Source: Paenibacillus wynnii (GTDB lineage: Bacteria; Bacillota; Bacilli; Paenibacillales; Paenibacillaceae). Taken from it: a stretch of 64,000 bases of DNA. Under the pieces are notes generated by a model that saw only the letters and a list, made by a program, of their open reading frames with translations, made no database searches and had not been told where the DNA came from. This document shows, piece by piece, positions 54,063 through 63,159 of the stretch. Where the stretch lies: contig NZ_JQCR01000003.1 of NCBI RefSeq assembly GCF_000757885.1, positions 2,418,001-2,482,000 of the forward strand, written 5' to 3'. The position numbers were made by a program, and so were the translations under genes. Position 1 is the stretch's first letter, and each line of letters opens with the position of its first letter.

Positions 54063-54703
54063 CTTAAACTGTCCTCTGTATCCTGGATGGCAAAGACTTG
54101 TCCCTTTGAATATCCTATACTTCCCTCTACAACTCCACTCAGTTTAATCACACTGATAATAGTCGCAAAAAAACATTTAAGATCAATTATTATTCCCATA
54201 TTTTCAACATACTCTCCATCAAACTTAGCTTTATCTTCTATATTCAGTTCATCTCGGCCATTAATTTGAGCCCATCCAGTTAATCCAGGCTTAATATCGT
54301 TAGCCTTGTATTTATCTCGTTCAGCTATCAGATCATATTGATTCCACAGGGCCGGGCGGGGGCCAACGATACTCATTTCACCTTTTAAGATATTAATGAT
54401 CTGCGGCAACTCATCTAAGCTTGTTTTTCTAAGGAATTTACCTACTTTTGTTATAAAAAGATTCGGATCTTTTAATAGATGAGTCGGCATGTCACTAGGT
54501 GTATCGGTTCGCATGGTTCGAAATTTAAGAATATAAAATTCAGTTTTGTTCTTTCCTAACCGCTTTTGTTTAAATAAAATTGGCCCTTTGGAGTCAATTT
54601 TAACCGATAGTGAAATGATTAAGAAAAAAGGCCATAACAATAGTAGCCCGATTAAAGCTAGGGTAAAATCAATAGCTTGTTTCACAAAATTGTAAGATCC
54701 CAT
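54059..54703 (-). CDS. Initiating undecaprenyl-phosphate sugar-1-phosphate transferase
   Basis: Small polyprenyl-phosphate transferase (PF02397, PglC/WcaJ catalytic core), about 214 residues. One re-entrant hydrophobic anchor (about 8-32) is followed by KQKRLGKNKTEFYILKFRTM split as KFRTM, then LRKTSLDELPQIINILKGEMS, VGPRPALW and PGLTGWAQINGRDEL. It begins repeat-unit assembly. The ATG after AGGTGAG was chosen. Neighbouring reductase and dehydratase suggest a 2-acetamido-2,6-dideoxy sugar as the first residue. Confidence 0.93.
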   Translation of the reverse strand: MGSYNFVKQAIDFTLALIGLLLLWPFFLIISLSVKIDSKGPILFKQKRLGKNKTEFYILKFRTMRTDTPSDMPTHLLKDPNLFITKVGKFLRKTSLDELPQIINILKGEMSIVGPRPALWNQYDLIAERDKYKANDIKPGLTGWAQINGRDELNIEDKAKFDGEYVENMGIIIDLKCFFATIISVIKLSGVVEGSIGYSKGQVFAIQDTEDSLR

Positions 54704-54743
54704 AAACTCACCTGATCCTTTATGTACTATTTTTCTATAGGGA

Positions 54744-54782
54744 ATCAATCATCTGTTCTCCCCTTGAGAAGAGATGATTGAT
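54744..54782. other. Long hairpin upstream of the sugar-transferase gene
   Basis: ATCAATCATCT (54744-54754) with its complement at 54772-54782, and inner TTCTC/GAGAA, one mismatch. There is no T-run on the minus strand, so it is not an ordinary terminator. It may be a processing or translation-control element. Confidence 0.5.
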
Positions 54783-54808
54783 ATCTGCTTTACAATTAAC
54801 TACTACTG

Positions 54809-55033
54809 TTACACCCCAACCTCAAAGGAATACCCTAATTCCTCTAAGGTAGGTACTTTCTTGGGCTCCGCCAGCTTGATCATGAGTCCATTCTCAATGG
54901 CCTTAAGTCCGTTGACTTCCGAGTTCATACGAAATTCTGGAATGTCCTTCTTCGTTACGTACTCTTCACTTAATCCTGATATTTCAAGCGTGATATTGGC
55001 TTCTACCACTGTTAATAATTCTCTTAATCTCAT
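54809..55033 (-). CDS. Small hypothetical protein, 74 residues
   Basis: Reads MRLRELLTVVEANITLEI to the C-terminal PTLEELGYSFEVGV. Acidic, no signal peptide or membrane helix. GAGG lies eight bases before the ATG, and it follows the copper-amine-oxidase-domain gene by 34 bases in the same operon. The regular coding character and start site argue it is real; the frame on the other strand here is its shadow. The family was not recognised. Confidence 0.65.
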   Translation of the reverse strand: MRLRELLTVVEANITLEISGLSEEYVTKKDIPEFRMNSEVNGLKAIENGLMIKLAEPKKVPTLEELGYSFEVGV

Positions 55034-55067
55034 TAGGATAACCTCGCTTTGGATTGTTATCTGGCCG

Positions 55068-56105
55068 CTATTCCGTTACTTGGGCCTTACCTTGTTGAAG
55101 ACTAGCTTCGAACGCAGCTCTATATTGGCTAATAATTCCAGTATCGTATCCACCCGCTTGGAGTTTAGCTTCGCAGTCGGACAATATGCTATTGAAGCTG
55201 GAAGTAAACGAGGCTAACTGCTGAACACCTCTGGCTTTGATACTTGCTTTGCTATCAGCGTCCTTAGCCGATAAATACTCAATTGCAGTAGCCATCAAGG
55301 TGGATCTGCTCTCTGATTCAAGTGCATTCAGCTTGGCTTCCGTCTCACTGGTGATGGATTCATATGAAACCTTTGCTGTTCCTCCACCGGCTCCTGCTCC
55401 AGCTCCTGCAGAACCACCGCCAGTTGCTCCTGTGGTCGGGGCAGGTGTTGCTGTTGCTCCACCAGAGTCCTTGCCATTACTGTTATTTGTGGTGTTATCT
55501 TTGCCACCAACAGCAGTCTGAGCTTTATAAGAAGCTGACTCTGCGGTAATCGTCATAGATTTCTGATTCCAACTGATTTCATTTCCTACAGACTCCGATA
55601 GGAACCGAAGAGGTATATATAACGAACCGTTCAAGAGATAACTGGATTGACCTGCGGGTACACTCTTAGCCGCACCGTTAAATCCATAGCTCGCTTTCAC
55701 ACTATTTAGGATAATGTTCTTCGTTGCCGTAGAAGTGCTATTATTGTTCGTTGCATTCATTAAATATTCCTTAATGACTACAAGCTCTGCACTGCTTGGC
55801 TCAGCTACGGTAACCTTTAGGTTCTTGGCATCCCAGCTAACACTTTTCTGCAAGGCATAGGAAACGAAACGCAATGGAACGTAGGTTGTATTGTTGTAAA
55901 TGAACACGTACTGCCCTACTGGGGGCTCCATAATTACTCCGTCAAACGTCAACTTCACATTCATACTTTGAACTTTGATTGTATTATTAGTGTTATTACT
56001 TATATTAGATGCGGACACATTAGCCGGAGCCGATACTGTTAAGGGCGCCATACTGATCAACAAGAATAGACTTAATAATGCTGCTGGAAATCTCACTTTT
56101 CTCAC
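55068..56105 (-). CDS. Secreted protein with two copper-amine-oxidase N-terminal domains
   Basis: 345 residues. A signal peptide ends near SAPANVSA (about 25). Two CuAO-N1-type domains follow (about 42-105 with TTYVPLRFVSYALQKSVSWD, about 130-190 with GSLYIPLRFLSESVGNEISW). A Gly/Ala/Thr/Asn linker (about 200-245) and a helical C-terminus (about 248-345) complete it. Despite the domain name these modules have no oxidase activity; in Paenibacillus they are common in exported, wall-associated proteins. GTG start after GGGAGTG. Function unknown. It lies among exopolysaccharide genes. Confidence 0.82.
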   Translation of the reverse strand: MRKVRFPAALLSLFLLISMAPLTVSAPANVSASNISNNTNNTIKVQSMNVKLTFDGVIMEPPVGQYVFIYNNTTYVPLRFVSYALQKSVSWDAKNLKVTVAEPSSAELVVIKEYLMNATNNNSTSTATKNIILNSVKASYGFNGAAKSVPAGQSSYLLNGSLYIPLRFLSESVGNEISWNQKSMTITAESASYKAQTAVGGKDNTTNNSNGKDSGGATATPAPTTGATGGGSAGAGAGAGGGTAKVSYESITSETEAKLNALESESRSTLMATAIEYLSAKDADSKASIKARGVQQLASFTSSFNSILSDCEAKLQAGGYDTGIISQYRAAFEASLQQGKAQVTE

Positions 56106-56107
56106 AA

Positions 56108-56734
56108 TTATTCACTCCCGCTTTCTTCTGCTAATACCTGATCGCGTGTTTTTCCTTGGCTAACTCCGTACTTCTTAGCAATTTGCGCCAGCTCGTTATA
56201 CTGTTGCTCTGAAACTTTACCCAGAATAATAGAGCGTGCTTCTCGCTTCTCGTCAACGGATAAACCTCCGCTGGCTAGTTCTTTCAAGTGATTGATATCT
56301 GAGACGCTTAATTGGCTTAACACGATAGAGACAACATCTGCCTTCTCTTTTACCGTTACATTTTTTTGAATTTCTTTCGCTTTATCTGTAGATACCTGTG
56401 CGGTATATCCGTTATTTGAAGATTCGCCAGTGGCAGAAGTTGTTGTTGGCGTTGCAGTTGCGGTAGTCTCTGGCTTGTCCTGACTAGAATCAGCCTGAAC
56501 ATTATTTCCATCTTCTGTGGAAGCCGTTGGGGCAGTAGTGGAAGTAGGCACTATAGGCTCTATTCCTTCTACTTGGTTATCCACAGTATTCTCAGACTCT
56601 ACATCGAAACTTCCAACCATGGAATTCATCAATTTATCTACAGCATAGTTAGCGGCGAATAAGCCGCCGACTCCCAGTACAATAATGGCTGATAGAACCC
56701 ACAGCAATACTCTTTTCCATCTTTTATTGAACAT
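56108..56734 (-). CDS. Single-pass membrane protein with Ser/Thr-rich linker, unknown function
   Basis: 208 residues. A short basic cytoplasmic start (MFNKRWKRV) is followed by a membrane helix (8-30), then a Ser/Thr/Pro/Asn-rich extracellular linker (about 50-115) and a C-terminal helical region (about 115-205, AKEIQKNVTVKEKADVVSIV). The overall plan resembles membrane-anchored spacer proteins. The family is not recognised. It is two bases from the CuAO-domain gene and downstream of the dehydratase, so it is co-transcribed with EPS genes. Confidence 0.7.
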   Translation of the reverse strand: MFNKRWKRVLLWVLSAIIVLGVGGLFAANYAVDKLMNSMVGSFDVESENTVDNQVEGIEPIVPTSTTAPTASTEDGNNVQADSSQDKPETTATATPTTTSATGESSNNGYTAQVSTDKAKEIQKNVTVKEKADVVSIVLSQLSVSDINHLKELASGGLSVDEKREARSIILGKVSEQQYNELAQIAKKYGVSQGKTRDQVLAEESGSE

Positions 56735-56758
56735 GATGTATCACCCCGTATAAATTAT

Positions 56759-58591
56759 TTAGCTAATTGCTGCTTGAGCGACGGGCTGCATGGGTACAAT
56801 CTGATTAATGACTTCGCGTATTGCTTCTCCGTCCTCGGTAAGCACACGTTCCAAACGTTTAAATTCAAGCTCCAGCTGGTTCTGGCTGATCACATTGGGT
56901 CTTCCGATGAAAATCCTGCCATGATGTGTAGAGCCTAAGTTTTCCTCATCGGTCAGCAGCTCTTCGTACAGCTTCTCACCCTCGCGAATACCGGAGAACT
57001 TAATATCAATGTCCTTATAAGGCTCATAGCCGGATAAAGTAATTAAATCCTCAGCTAGAGTTAGAATCTTTACCGGTTCACCCATGTCCAGTACGAAAAC
57101 TTCGCCGCCATTCGCAAATGAACCAGACTGAATAACAAGTTGTACCGCCTCAGGTATAGTCATGAAATACCGAATCATCTCTGGATGGGTAACGGTAACA
57201 GGACCACCGGCAGCGATCTGTTGCTTGAACGCCGGGATTACACTTCCCCGACTACCAAGGACGTTACCAAAACGAACGGCTGAGAACTTGGTTTGACTTA
57301 AATCGTTAAGAGATTGTACATACATCTCCGCAATCCGCTTCGTTGCCCCCATCACACTGGTTGGATTAACCGCCTTATCTGAAGAGATCATTACAAATCT
57401 TTCAGACCCGAACTTATCCGCACAGTCTGCCACATTGCGGGTACCGAATACATTATTTTTAATCGCTTCAGCAGGATTTCGCTCCATCAAGGGAACGTGT
57501 TTGTGTGCTGCCGCATGAAAGACCACATTCGGCTTGTTGCAGCGAAATACGTCCATCATACGTGTACGATCTTGTACATCCGCTATAACTGTAACTATAT
57601 TTAGATCCGGGAAGCTCTTTCGCAGCTCCATTTCAATCGTGTAAATACTATTCTCACCATGCCCTAGCAGCAGGAGCTTATCCGGCATAAAGGGAGCAAT
57701 CTGGCGACACAGCTCAGAACCAATAGATCCGCCAGCCCCTGTAACCAGTACTGTCTTATGGTGGACGTAATCAAGAATACTGTTCAGGTCAGCGACAACA
57801 GGTTCACGTCCCAATAAATCCTCTACACTTACATCTCTAAGCTTCTTGACGGATATTTTGCCTGCTATAAGATCGTTCAGTGGCGGGATAATCTTCAGCT
57901 TGGCCCCTGTTGTCTTGGAAAGCTTAACTATCTCGGATATTTCAGTTCTGGAGACGGAAGGTATCGCAATAATGATCTCATGAATATCTTTATCCTTAAC
58001 CACGCTCGGGATCCCATAACGGTTACCCAGCACGGGAATCCCCAAAATTGACATATGATACTTGTTTGGGCTGTCGTCAATAAATCCGATCAGTTGGGTG
58101 TGTGCAAAAGAAGGTCCCATCATTTCCTTGGCAATAAGCGTTCCGCAGTCCCCTGCTCCAACAATAAGCGTATGTGTTCTGGTATCCTCATAATTGATAC
58201 GCTCGGTGCGTAATACTCTCCATAAGAAACGAACGCCCCCCACCAATAGTAGGATGGTCTCCATCGCACGCACTTCTACACCAAAGGGCACACGTACCGG
58301 AAGACAAAGGTAGGCTATGCTGTAAGAGAGTACTGCTCCCACCGCAATAGCCTTAACCACAGATATAATTTCCCCAATACTCGCATACTGCCACACCCGC
58401 CGATAAAGTCCAAAATAAATAAGACTTCCCCCGAAGGAAAGGGTTGAAATGACACCCATCTGGATCATTTGAATGAAATAATCTGGAGGTATATGATTTA
58501 AGAAACGGAACAGATAGGAGCTAACAAAACTCAACCATATGATCAAAAGATCAACGATGAATAATAAGACCACTCTAGATTTCGCTGTCAT
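56759..58591 (-). CDS. Membrane-bound UDP-sugar 4,6-dehydratase (WbpM/PglF/CapD-like)
   Basis: About 610 residues. Four membrane helices (about 1-115), a CoA-binding-like Rossmann region (about 130-250, LIVGAGDCGTLIAKEM), then the SDR dehydratase domain (about 265-560) with TGAGGSIGSELCRQI and SSDKAVNPTSVMGATKR. In this family Met replaces the usual Tyr next to the active Lys, as here (VMGATK). It converts UDP-GlcNAc to the 4-keto-6-deoxy sugar. ATG eight bases after GGAGG; the longer frame is not used. It provides substrate for the reductase at 53229. Confidence 0.93.
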   Translation of the reverse strand: MTAKSRVVLLFIVDLLIIWLSFVSSYLFRFLNHIPPDYFIQMIQMGVISTLSFGGSLIYFGLYRRVWQYASIGEIISVVKAIAVGAVLSYSIAYLCLPVRVPFGVEVRAMETILLLVGGVRFLWRVLRTERINYEDTRTHTLIVGAGDCGTLIAKEMMGPSFAHTQLIGFIDDSPNKYHMSILGIPVLGNRYGIPSVVKDKDIHEIIIAIPSVSRTEISEIVKLSKTTGAKLKIIPPLNDLIAGKISVKKLRDVSVEDLLGREPVVADLNSILDYVHHKTVLVTGAGGSIGSELCRQIAPFMPDKLLLLGHGENSIYTIEMELRKSFPDLNIVTVIADVQDRTRMMDVFRCNKPNVVFHAAAHKHVPLMERNPAEAIKNNVFGTRNVADCADKFGSERFVMISSDKAVNPTSVMGATKRIAEMYVQSLNDLSQTKFSAVRFGNVLGSRGSVIPAFKQQIAAGGPVTVTHPEMIRYFMTIPEAVQLVIQSGSFANGGEVFVLDMGEPVKILTLAEDLITLSGYEPYKDIDIKFSGIREGEKLYEELLTDEENLGSTHHGRIFIGRPNVISQNQLELEFKRLERVLTEDGEAIREVINQIVPMQPVAQAAIS

Positions 58592-58635
58592 TTTGGTGCC
58601 TCCAAAAATAACAATTTTGCCAAAAAGCATTGAAC

Positions 58636-59322
58636 TTAATTGCCATAATAATAATAGTAGTACCCTTCACTGGCCTTACGTTTAACGTTATTCAAAACCA
58701 CACCAAGCATTCTTGCTCCCACACGATCCAGGTTAGCTTTTGCCTTAATAGCTATATCCCGCTTAACCTTGCCGTAGCTGACTACCATAATGACACCGTC
58801 ACTCTTGGAAGCCACAATCTGAGCATCTGTAACCGCCAATAGCGGCGGGGTATCGATAATAATCACATCATACCTTTGACGCAGCTCCTGAATGACAGCA
58901 GTCATTCGATTAGAAGCCATCATTTCTGCCGGATTAGGGGGTATAGGCCCTGATGTCATTATGGAAAGATTCGGAACGTTAGAATCTTGTATAGCATCTT
59001 CAATATCAACTTGCTGAGACAGCAAAGACGATAATCCGTAACGGTTGCTGAGCGTGAATGTCTTATGTGCTGTTGGTTTACGTAAGTCGGCATCTATCAA
59101 TAAGACTTTCTTGTCACTCAGAGCATAAGAGGCAGCTAAATTCCCTGAAACCGTCGATTTCCCTTCCTCAGGTCCGGATGAGGTCACCATAATGACTTGA
59201 ATTCTCTCATCTACAGAAGAGAAATCAATATTGGTACGCAGTGCGCGGAAGGCTTCTGATACCGGAGAACGCGGGTTTGTCAGTGTAATCAGTTGGCGTT
59301 GTTTACTTAGCTGCTGTGACAT
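58636..59322 (-). CDS. Bacterial tyrosine kinase (CpsD/CapB-like)
   Basis: BY-kinase cytoplasmic domain, 228 residues. Walker A SSGPEEGKSTVSGNLA at 48-63, Walker A' VLLIDADLRKP, Walker B VIIIDTPPLL, and a C-terminal tyrosine cluster YYYYYYG, the autophosphorylation site. It needs the Wzz-like partner whose gene overlaps its start. The pair controls chain length and, in Gram-positive EPS systems, may phosphorylate other enzymes. CpsB at 62323 is the likely phosphatase. Confidence 0.95.
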   Translation of the reverse strand: MSQQLSKQRQLITLTNPRSPVSEAFRALRTNIDFSSVDERIQVIMVTSSGPEEGKSTVSGNLAASYALSDKKVLLIDADLRKPTAHKTFTLSNRYGLSSLLSQQVDIEDAIQDSNVPNLSIMTSGPIPPNPAEMMASNRMTAVIQELRQRYDVIIIDTPPLLAVTDAQIVASKSDGVIMVVSYGKVKRDIAIKAKANLDRVGARMLGVVLNNVKRKASEGYYYYYYGN

Positions 59323-60085
59323 TCTCTAGCTCCCCCGCTCTTCTGGATGGCAGAGCCTGTGTCTCTGCTCCTGCTCCCTTGGTGAATTCATCTTGTCCAA
59401 CTCTAGTAATCATTGCTAATGTAGGCAGGCCGAGATATTGCTCAATATCCGCTTCTGTCTTCAAGGTATCATCCATATATTCCAGCAGGAAGGAAATCCC
59501 TAAACCAATCATCAAGGATACGATGAAAGCGATAGCCATGTTAAGGACTACATTGGGTTCTACCGGGCCTGGAGCGATTGGTGGATTAACCTTCGCTTCA
59601 TTCAGTATGGATACGTTCTGCACATTGAACAGGGATGGAATCTCCTGCTTGAACACCAGTGATATGGCGTTCACTATCTCAGCAGCTCGTGAATAGGAAT
59701 TATCTCTAACGACAAGTGTCATCACCTGCGTATTATTTACGGAGCTGACATTTACCTTCTTCATAAGTTCTTCGGTAGTTACATTGAATTGCGGATATTC
59801 CTTCGTAACGACATCCAGTATTGCAGGTGTCTTAATAATTTCCTTGTAGGTGTTAATTAGTTGAATGTTAGTATTAATTTGATTCAAATCAAGCTGCGCC
59901 ACCGTTGACTGTGTCGGAGTCTGGTTAACGATAATTTTTGTGGAAGCTTCGTACACCGGCTTCTTGATATACAGGCTGTATACCCCGGCAATAGCGCACA
60001 TTACAACTACAATGCTGACAATAAGCCACAGCCTCTTCTGAACGATCCGGAAGTAGTCACGAAGATCCAATTCTTGTGATGACAA
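59303..60085 (-). CDS. Wzz-type chain-length/BY-kinase activator (CapA/YwqC-like)
   Basis: 260 residues with two membrane helices (about 22-42 and 178-198) and a Wzz domain between. The N-terminal LDLRDYFRIVQKRLWLI is the usual start. The P-rich segment NPPIAPGPVEPN before the second helix is typical. The cytoplasmic tail activates the kinase. A TTG was chosen because GGAGGG lies eight bases upstream, and the long frame begins inside the terminator. It overlaps the kinase gene by 20 bases. Confidence 0.93.
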   Translation of the reverse strand: MSSQELDLRDYFRIVQKRLWLIVSIVVVMCAIAGVYSLYIKKPVYEASTKIIVNQTPTQSTVAQLDLNQINTNIQLINTYKEIIKTPAILDVVTKEYPQFNVTTEELMKKVNVSSVNNTQVMTLVVRDNSYSRAAEIVNAISLVFKQEIPSLFNVQNVSILNEAKVNPPIAPGPVEPNVVLNMAIAFIVSLMIGLGISFLLEYMDDTLKTEADIEQYLGLPTLAMITRVGQDEFTKGAGAETQALPSRRAGELENVTAAK

Positions 60086-60130
60086 GTGAAATTCCCTCCA
60101 AGCTATTCTGTAATATTTCAATCCTAGTCC

Positions 60131-60168
60131 CAAAAAAGCGCCCCCTCTCACCTTCATGAGAGGAGGCT
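60131..60168 (-). terminator. Terminator between SLH protein and Wzz genes
   Basis: Minus strand GCCTCCTCTCA/TGAGAGGGGGCGC stem with a six-base loop, then TTTTTT. It should lower read-through from the SLH gene into the wzz-kinase genes, whose own promoter was not recognised. Confidence 0.85.
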
Positions 60169-60201
60169 CACACTTAAACCTTACTGCTATTCAATAAATA
60201 A

Positions 60202-62211
60202 TTATTTGAAATTCATAGTGCGATAGATGATTACTGCGGCTTCAGCACGAGTAGCTGTTTTGTTAGGCTCAAATTTACCAGCGTTGCCGATCACTAGGTT
60301 ATTACTAGCTGCGAATGCCACGCCGCCCTTCAGGGAAGCACTGATCTTAGCAGCGTCCGAGAATTTGCTGATTGCTGTTGCATCAGATGTAAGGGAAGGA
60401 TTAATAGATTTCAAAGCGCGTGAGATCATTGTCGCCATTTCAGCACGAGTGATCGTTGCATTCGGATCAAACTGGGAAGCACTGCGTCCAGTAATGATTC
60501 CCTTCTCAGCAGCAACCGCTACATATGGTGCGTACCAAGCGGAAGAACTCACATCTGTGAAGCTTTGTGTTGCCGAGTTGTTCTCCAAGTTCAGAGCACG
60601 GATCAACATTTTCGCGAATTCCGCACGGGTAACATTGCTCTTCGGAGCGAATTTGCCTTGTCCAACACCTTCAATGGCACCTTTAGCAGCTACTACTTGA
60701 ATTTGTTTACCTGCCCAAGCTTGTACACTGGCAATATCATTGAAATCGACTTTGTTCTCAACTACTACGTAGGAAGAGAAGGTATCACGCGGTTCAACGA
60801 TGAAATCTCCATCCACTTTACCACCTTGGAATTGAAGGTCTCCGTATACAATCTTGGCTACGGATAGAAGCTCTTTATCGAGACCTGGTACGTTCTTAAG
60901 CGGAAGTTTGAACTGAATCGGCCGTTTGAAGGATGTAGTAACCACACCATCTACAGTTAATTTGAATTCATATACATTTGAAGCCAGTTTCATCTTGGTA
61001 ACTGATGAAGCCGCATTGTCATTTACTGTGGATACAGTCAATACAAGTGCTCCGCTGAATTGAGATACCGGAATCGTTACAGTCAAGCCGTTAAAAGTAA
61101 TGGCGATATTAGCAATACCATTGGCTTTGGCAGCATCAATGATAGCTTTGGAAAGAGGCACTTCTACTGTAGTAGCAGTTACTGTTCCAACGTTCAGTGT
61201 TAGCGTAAGTTCACCTGTTTTACCGGCCGTCTTAGCCGCGGCAGCTAGCTTGGTCATCACTGCGATGGTGTCGCTATCTACCAGCTTCACCGTTGCTTTG
61301 CTATCGATGACTTGTACAAGACTAGAAACATCAAGATTTGAAGCAGCTGTATATTGTTGTTCTAAAGTCATAGCTGGAGGAGTTACACCACCGCCGGTTG
61401 GAGGAGTAATAACAATTGGAGCCTTAATATAAGCATTATAATAAGCCTGGGCCAACACTAGAGTTGCGGCCTTTTCTTGAGTTACGGATGCTTCAGCTTC
61501 AAGATTATCCATGGTAGCTGACAGCATTTCTGATGTGATGCCGAGCTTGTTCAGGGCCGCTCTTAACGTGTAGTTAGCAGTACCAATTTTGCTATCAAGA
61601 ACAATTGCCTTAGCTTCTAATGCCGGTGCGCTATTCGAATTAATGGCAATCGCCAGCAAATCAGATTCTTTTTTCCCTTTAAATAGGGTGATCAGCTTCT
61701 GCTCCACTCCGGTAGCACCGAATATGAAATTGTAAACCTCGTTAACCGAAAGGTTCGTAATACCCGCTTGGTCACCGATCTTCTTAAGTACGTCTTCATA
61801 AGACTGGTAGTTAGGAGATTCTAAGATATCAGTTACCGCAGAATAATCAGGAGAATAGAACGATGAGACTAGCTCTTTGTATAAGTTGAATAATGCATTC
61901 TTATCAGCCGGTATCAGATCAAGTTGGGCTAAAACTGGAGCAAAACTGTTCTCCAACTGAGCTTGACTAAGTCCTTGAAGCTCAGCGCGGAAATCGCGAA
62001 GAATTTGTTTATCTGGTGCACTTAAACTTCCATAAAGAGTATTTGCACGAGCCTTCAGATCAGCGAAATTCCCGCTAGTTGCTGCGGAGGCTGTTCCTAC
62101 GATTCCAACTTGCTTTGCAAATCCATTGATACCTAGTGGAAGTCCAGCTACGGATGCAGCTGCCATACTTACTGCCATTGTTGATACTACTAGCTTCTTC
62201 TTAATACTCAA
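60202..62211 (-). CDS. SLH-domain surface protein of the EPS cluster
   Basis: 669 residues. Signal peptide (about 1-44, ends ASAAT), helical N-terminal region (45-265), a Pro/Gly linker (ITPPTGGGVTPPA), a beta-rich middle (about 285-480), and three SLH modules at the C-terminus (about 487-545, 546-606, 607-669), each with TRAE. The SLH triplet binds the secondary wall polymer, placing the protein at the surface. TTG start with AAAGAGGTG. It lies between the phosphatase and Wzz genes. Confidence 0.9.
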   Translation of the reverse strand: MSIKKKLVVSTMAVSMAAASVAGLPLGINGFAKQVGIVGTASAATSGNFADLKARANTLYGSLSAPDKQILRDFRAELQGLSQAQLENSFAPVLAQLDLIPADKNALFNLYKELVSSFYSPDYSAVTDILESPNYQSYEDVLKKIGDQAGITNLSVNEVYNFIFGATGVEQKLITLFKGKKESDLLAIAINSNSAPALEAKAIVLDSKIGTANYTLRAALNKLGITSEMLSATMDNLEAEASVTQEKAATLVLAQAYYNAYIKAPIVITPPTGGGVTPPAMTLEQQYTAASNLDVSSLVQVIDSKATVKLVDSDTIAVMTKLAAAAKTAGKTGELTLTLNVGTVTATTVEVPLSKAIIDAAKANGIANIAITFNGLTVTIPVSQFSGALVLTVSTVNDNAASSVTKMKLASNVYEFKLTVDGVVTTSFKRPIQFKLPLKNVPGLDKELLSVAKIVYGDLQFQGGKVDGDFIVEPRDTFSSYVVVENKVDFNDIASVQAWAGKQIQVVAAKGAIEGVGQGKFAPKSNVTRAEFAKMLIRALNLENNSATQSFTDVSSSAWYAPYVAVAAEKGIITGRSASQFDPNATITRAEMATMISRALKSINPSLTSDATAISKFSDAAKISASLKGGVAFAASNNLVIGNAGKFEPNKTATRAEAAVIIYRTMNFK

Positions 62212-62322
62212 ATTTAAGCACCTCTTTATATGTATTGTTGTTGAAAAGCCGATTTGACTAGTACTATTAACCTATCCTGTACCCAAAGAAAACTGAAATG
62301 TAATCCAATAAAACCCATTATA

Positions 62323-63114
62323 TCATTCTTTATCTAATAGGCTTTTTACAAAATCAAACAATTTGTGACGCTTCCTCCTAGGTAATCCATGGCCTCCTTT
62401 GTCAAATTCTAGATTTCTGACAATTTTTTCGGCATTTCTGCGGAAATAATCAGAAGTTTCTTTACCCAACGTTTTTTCCAGGGTCCTGTACGCCTCGGAT
62501 AGTCCAAAGGGCCGATGAACGCTGTCGTGGGCATCTGATGCTACCACCTGGATAAGATTTCTGCGGCATAGCTCCAGGGATAACTTCTGCAGCTTGCTGC
62601 CGAAGACCCCCGCAACACTTTGAGCAGTTACTTGTCCTATTGATCCTTGCTCTATTAATCTTTCCAATTTGGAAGGATCAGAAGCAATCTCGGCATTGCG
62701 TTCCGGATGGGCAATGACCGGCACGAAACCTTGAATGATCAACTCATGACAGACTTCTTCCATGTTGCGAGGCACACGTGAAGAAGGCATTTCCAGCAGA
62801 ATATAACGCGAACCTGCTAGGCTCAGCAATGTCCCCTTCTCCAAATCATTCAGAAGATCTCCATAGACCCGAATCTCCTGACCGGGAAGGACAAGTAATG
62901 AGCTATCACTCTGGCGAAGTTTCTCGTTGAACAGTTTGACCGCCTCCCCAATATTTGGGGCCGGATTCATATACTGTCCATTCGCATGGTGCGGTGTAGC
63001 AATAATTGTGGTAATCCCGTCTTGTTCGGCTTCCCGAGCCATAACGAGAGCAGCTTCCCAGTCGGAAGCTCCGTCATCCATAAAAGGTAAGATATGGCAA
63101 TGAATATCTATCAT
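62323..63114 (-). CDS. Tyrosine-protein phosphatase CpsB/CapC (PHP fold)
   Basis: 263 residues, metal-dependent PHP-type phosphatase acting on BY-kinases. MIDIHCHILPFMDDGASDW has the first His/Asp metal ligands, TPHH follows, then LPGQEIRVYGD and the later ASDAHD and FxVIAHPERN-like VPVIAHPERN. It opens the cluster upstream of the SLH, Wzz and kinase genes, the usual role being control of kinase phosphorylation. The ribosome site is weak. Confidence 0.95.
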   Translation of the reverse strand: MIDIHCHILPFMDDGASDWEAALVMAREAEQDGITTIIATPHHANGQYMNPAPNIGEAVKLFNEKLRQSDSSLLVLPGQEIRVYGDLLNDLEKGTLLSLAGSRYILLEMPSSRVPRNMEEVCHELIIQGFVPVIAHPERNAEIASDPSKLERLIEQGSIGQVTAQSVAGVFGSKLQKLSLELCRRNLIQVVASDAHDSVHRPFGLSEAYRTLEKTLGKETSDYFRRNAEKIVRNLEFDKGGHGLPRRKRHKLFDFVKSLLDKE

Positions 63115-63159
63115 ATGTTTTTATCGGTCCTTTACTCTCAATTTTTTAGAATTCGAGGA

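Noticed and set aside
54774..55217. Plus-strand frame of 147 codons
   Set aside because: It overlaps the better supported small gene and the CuAO-domain gene on the other strand and has no start signal.
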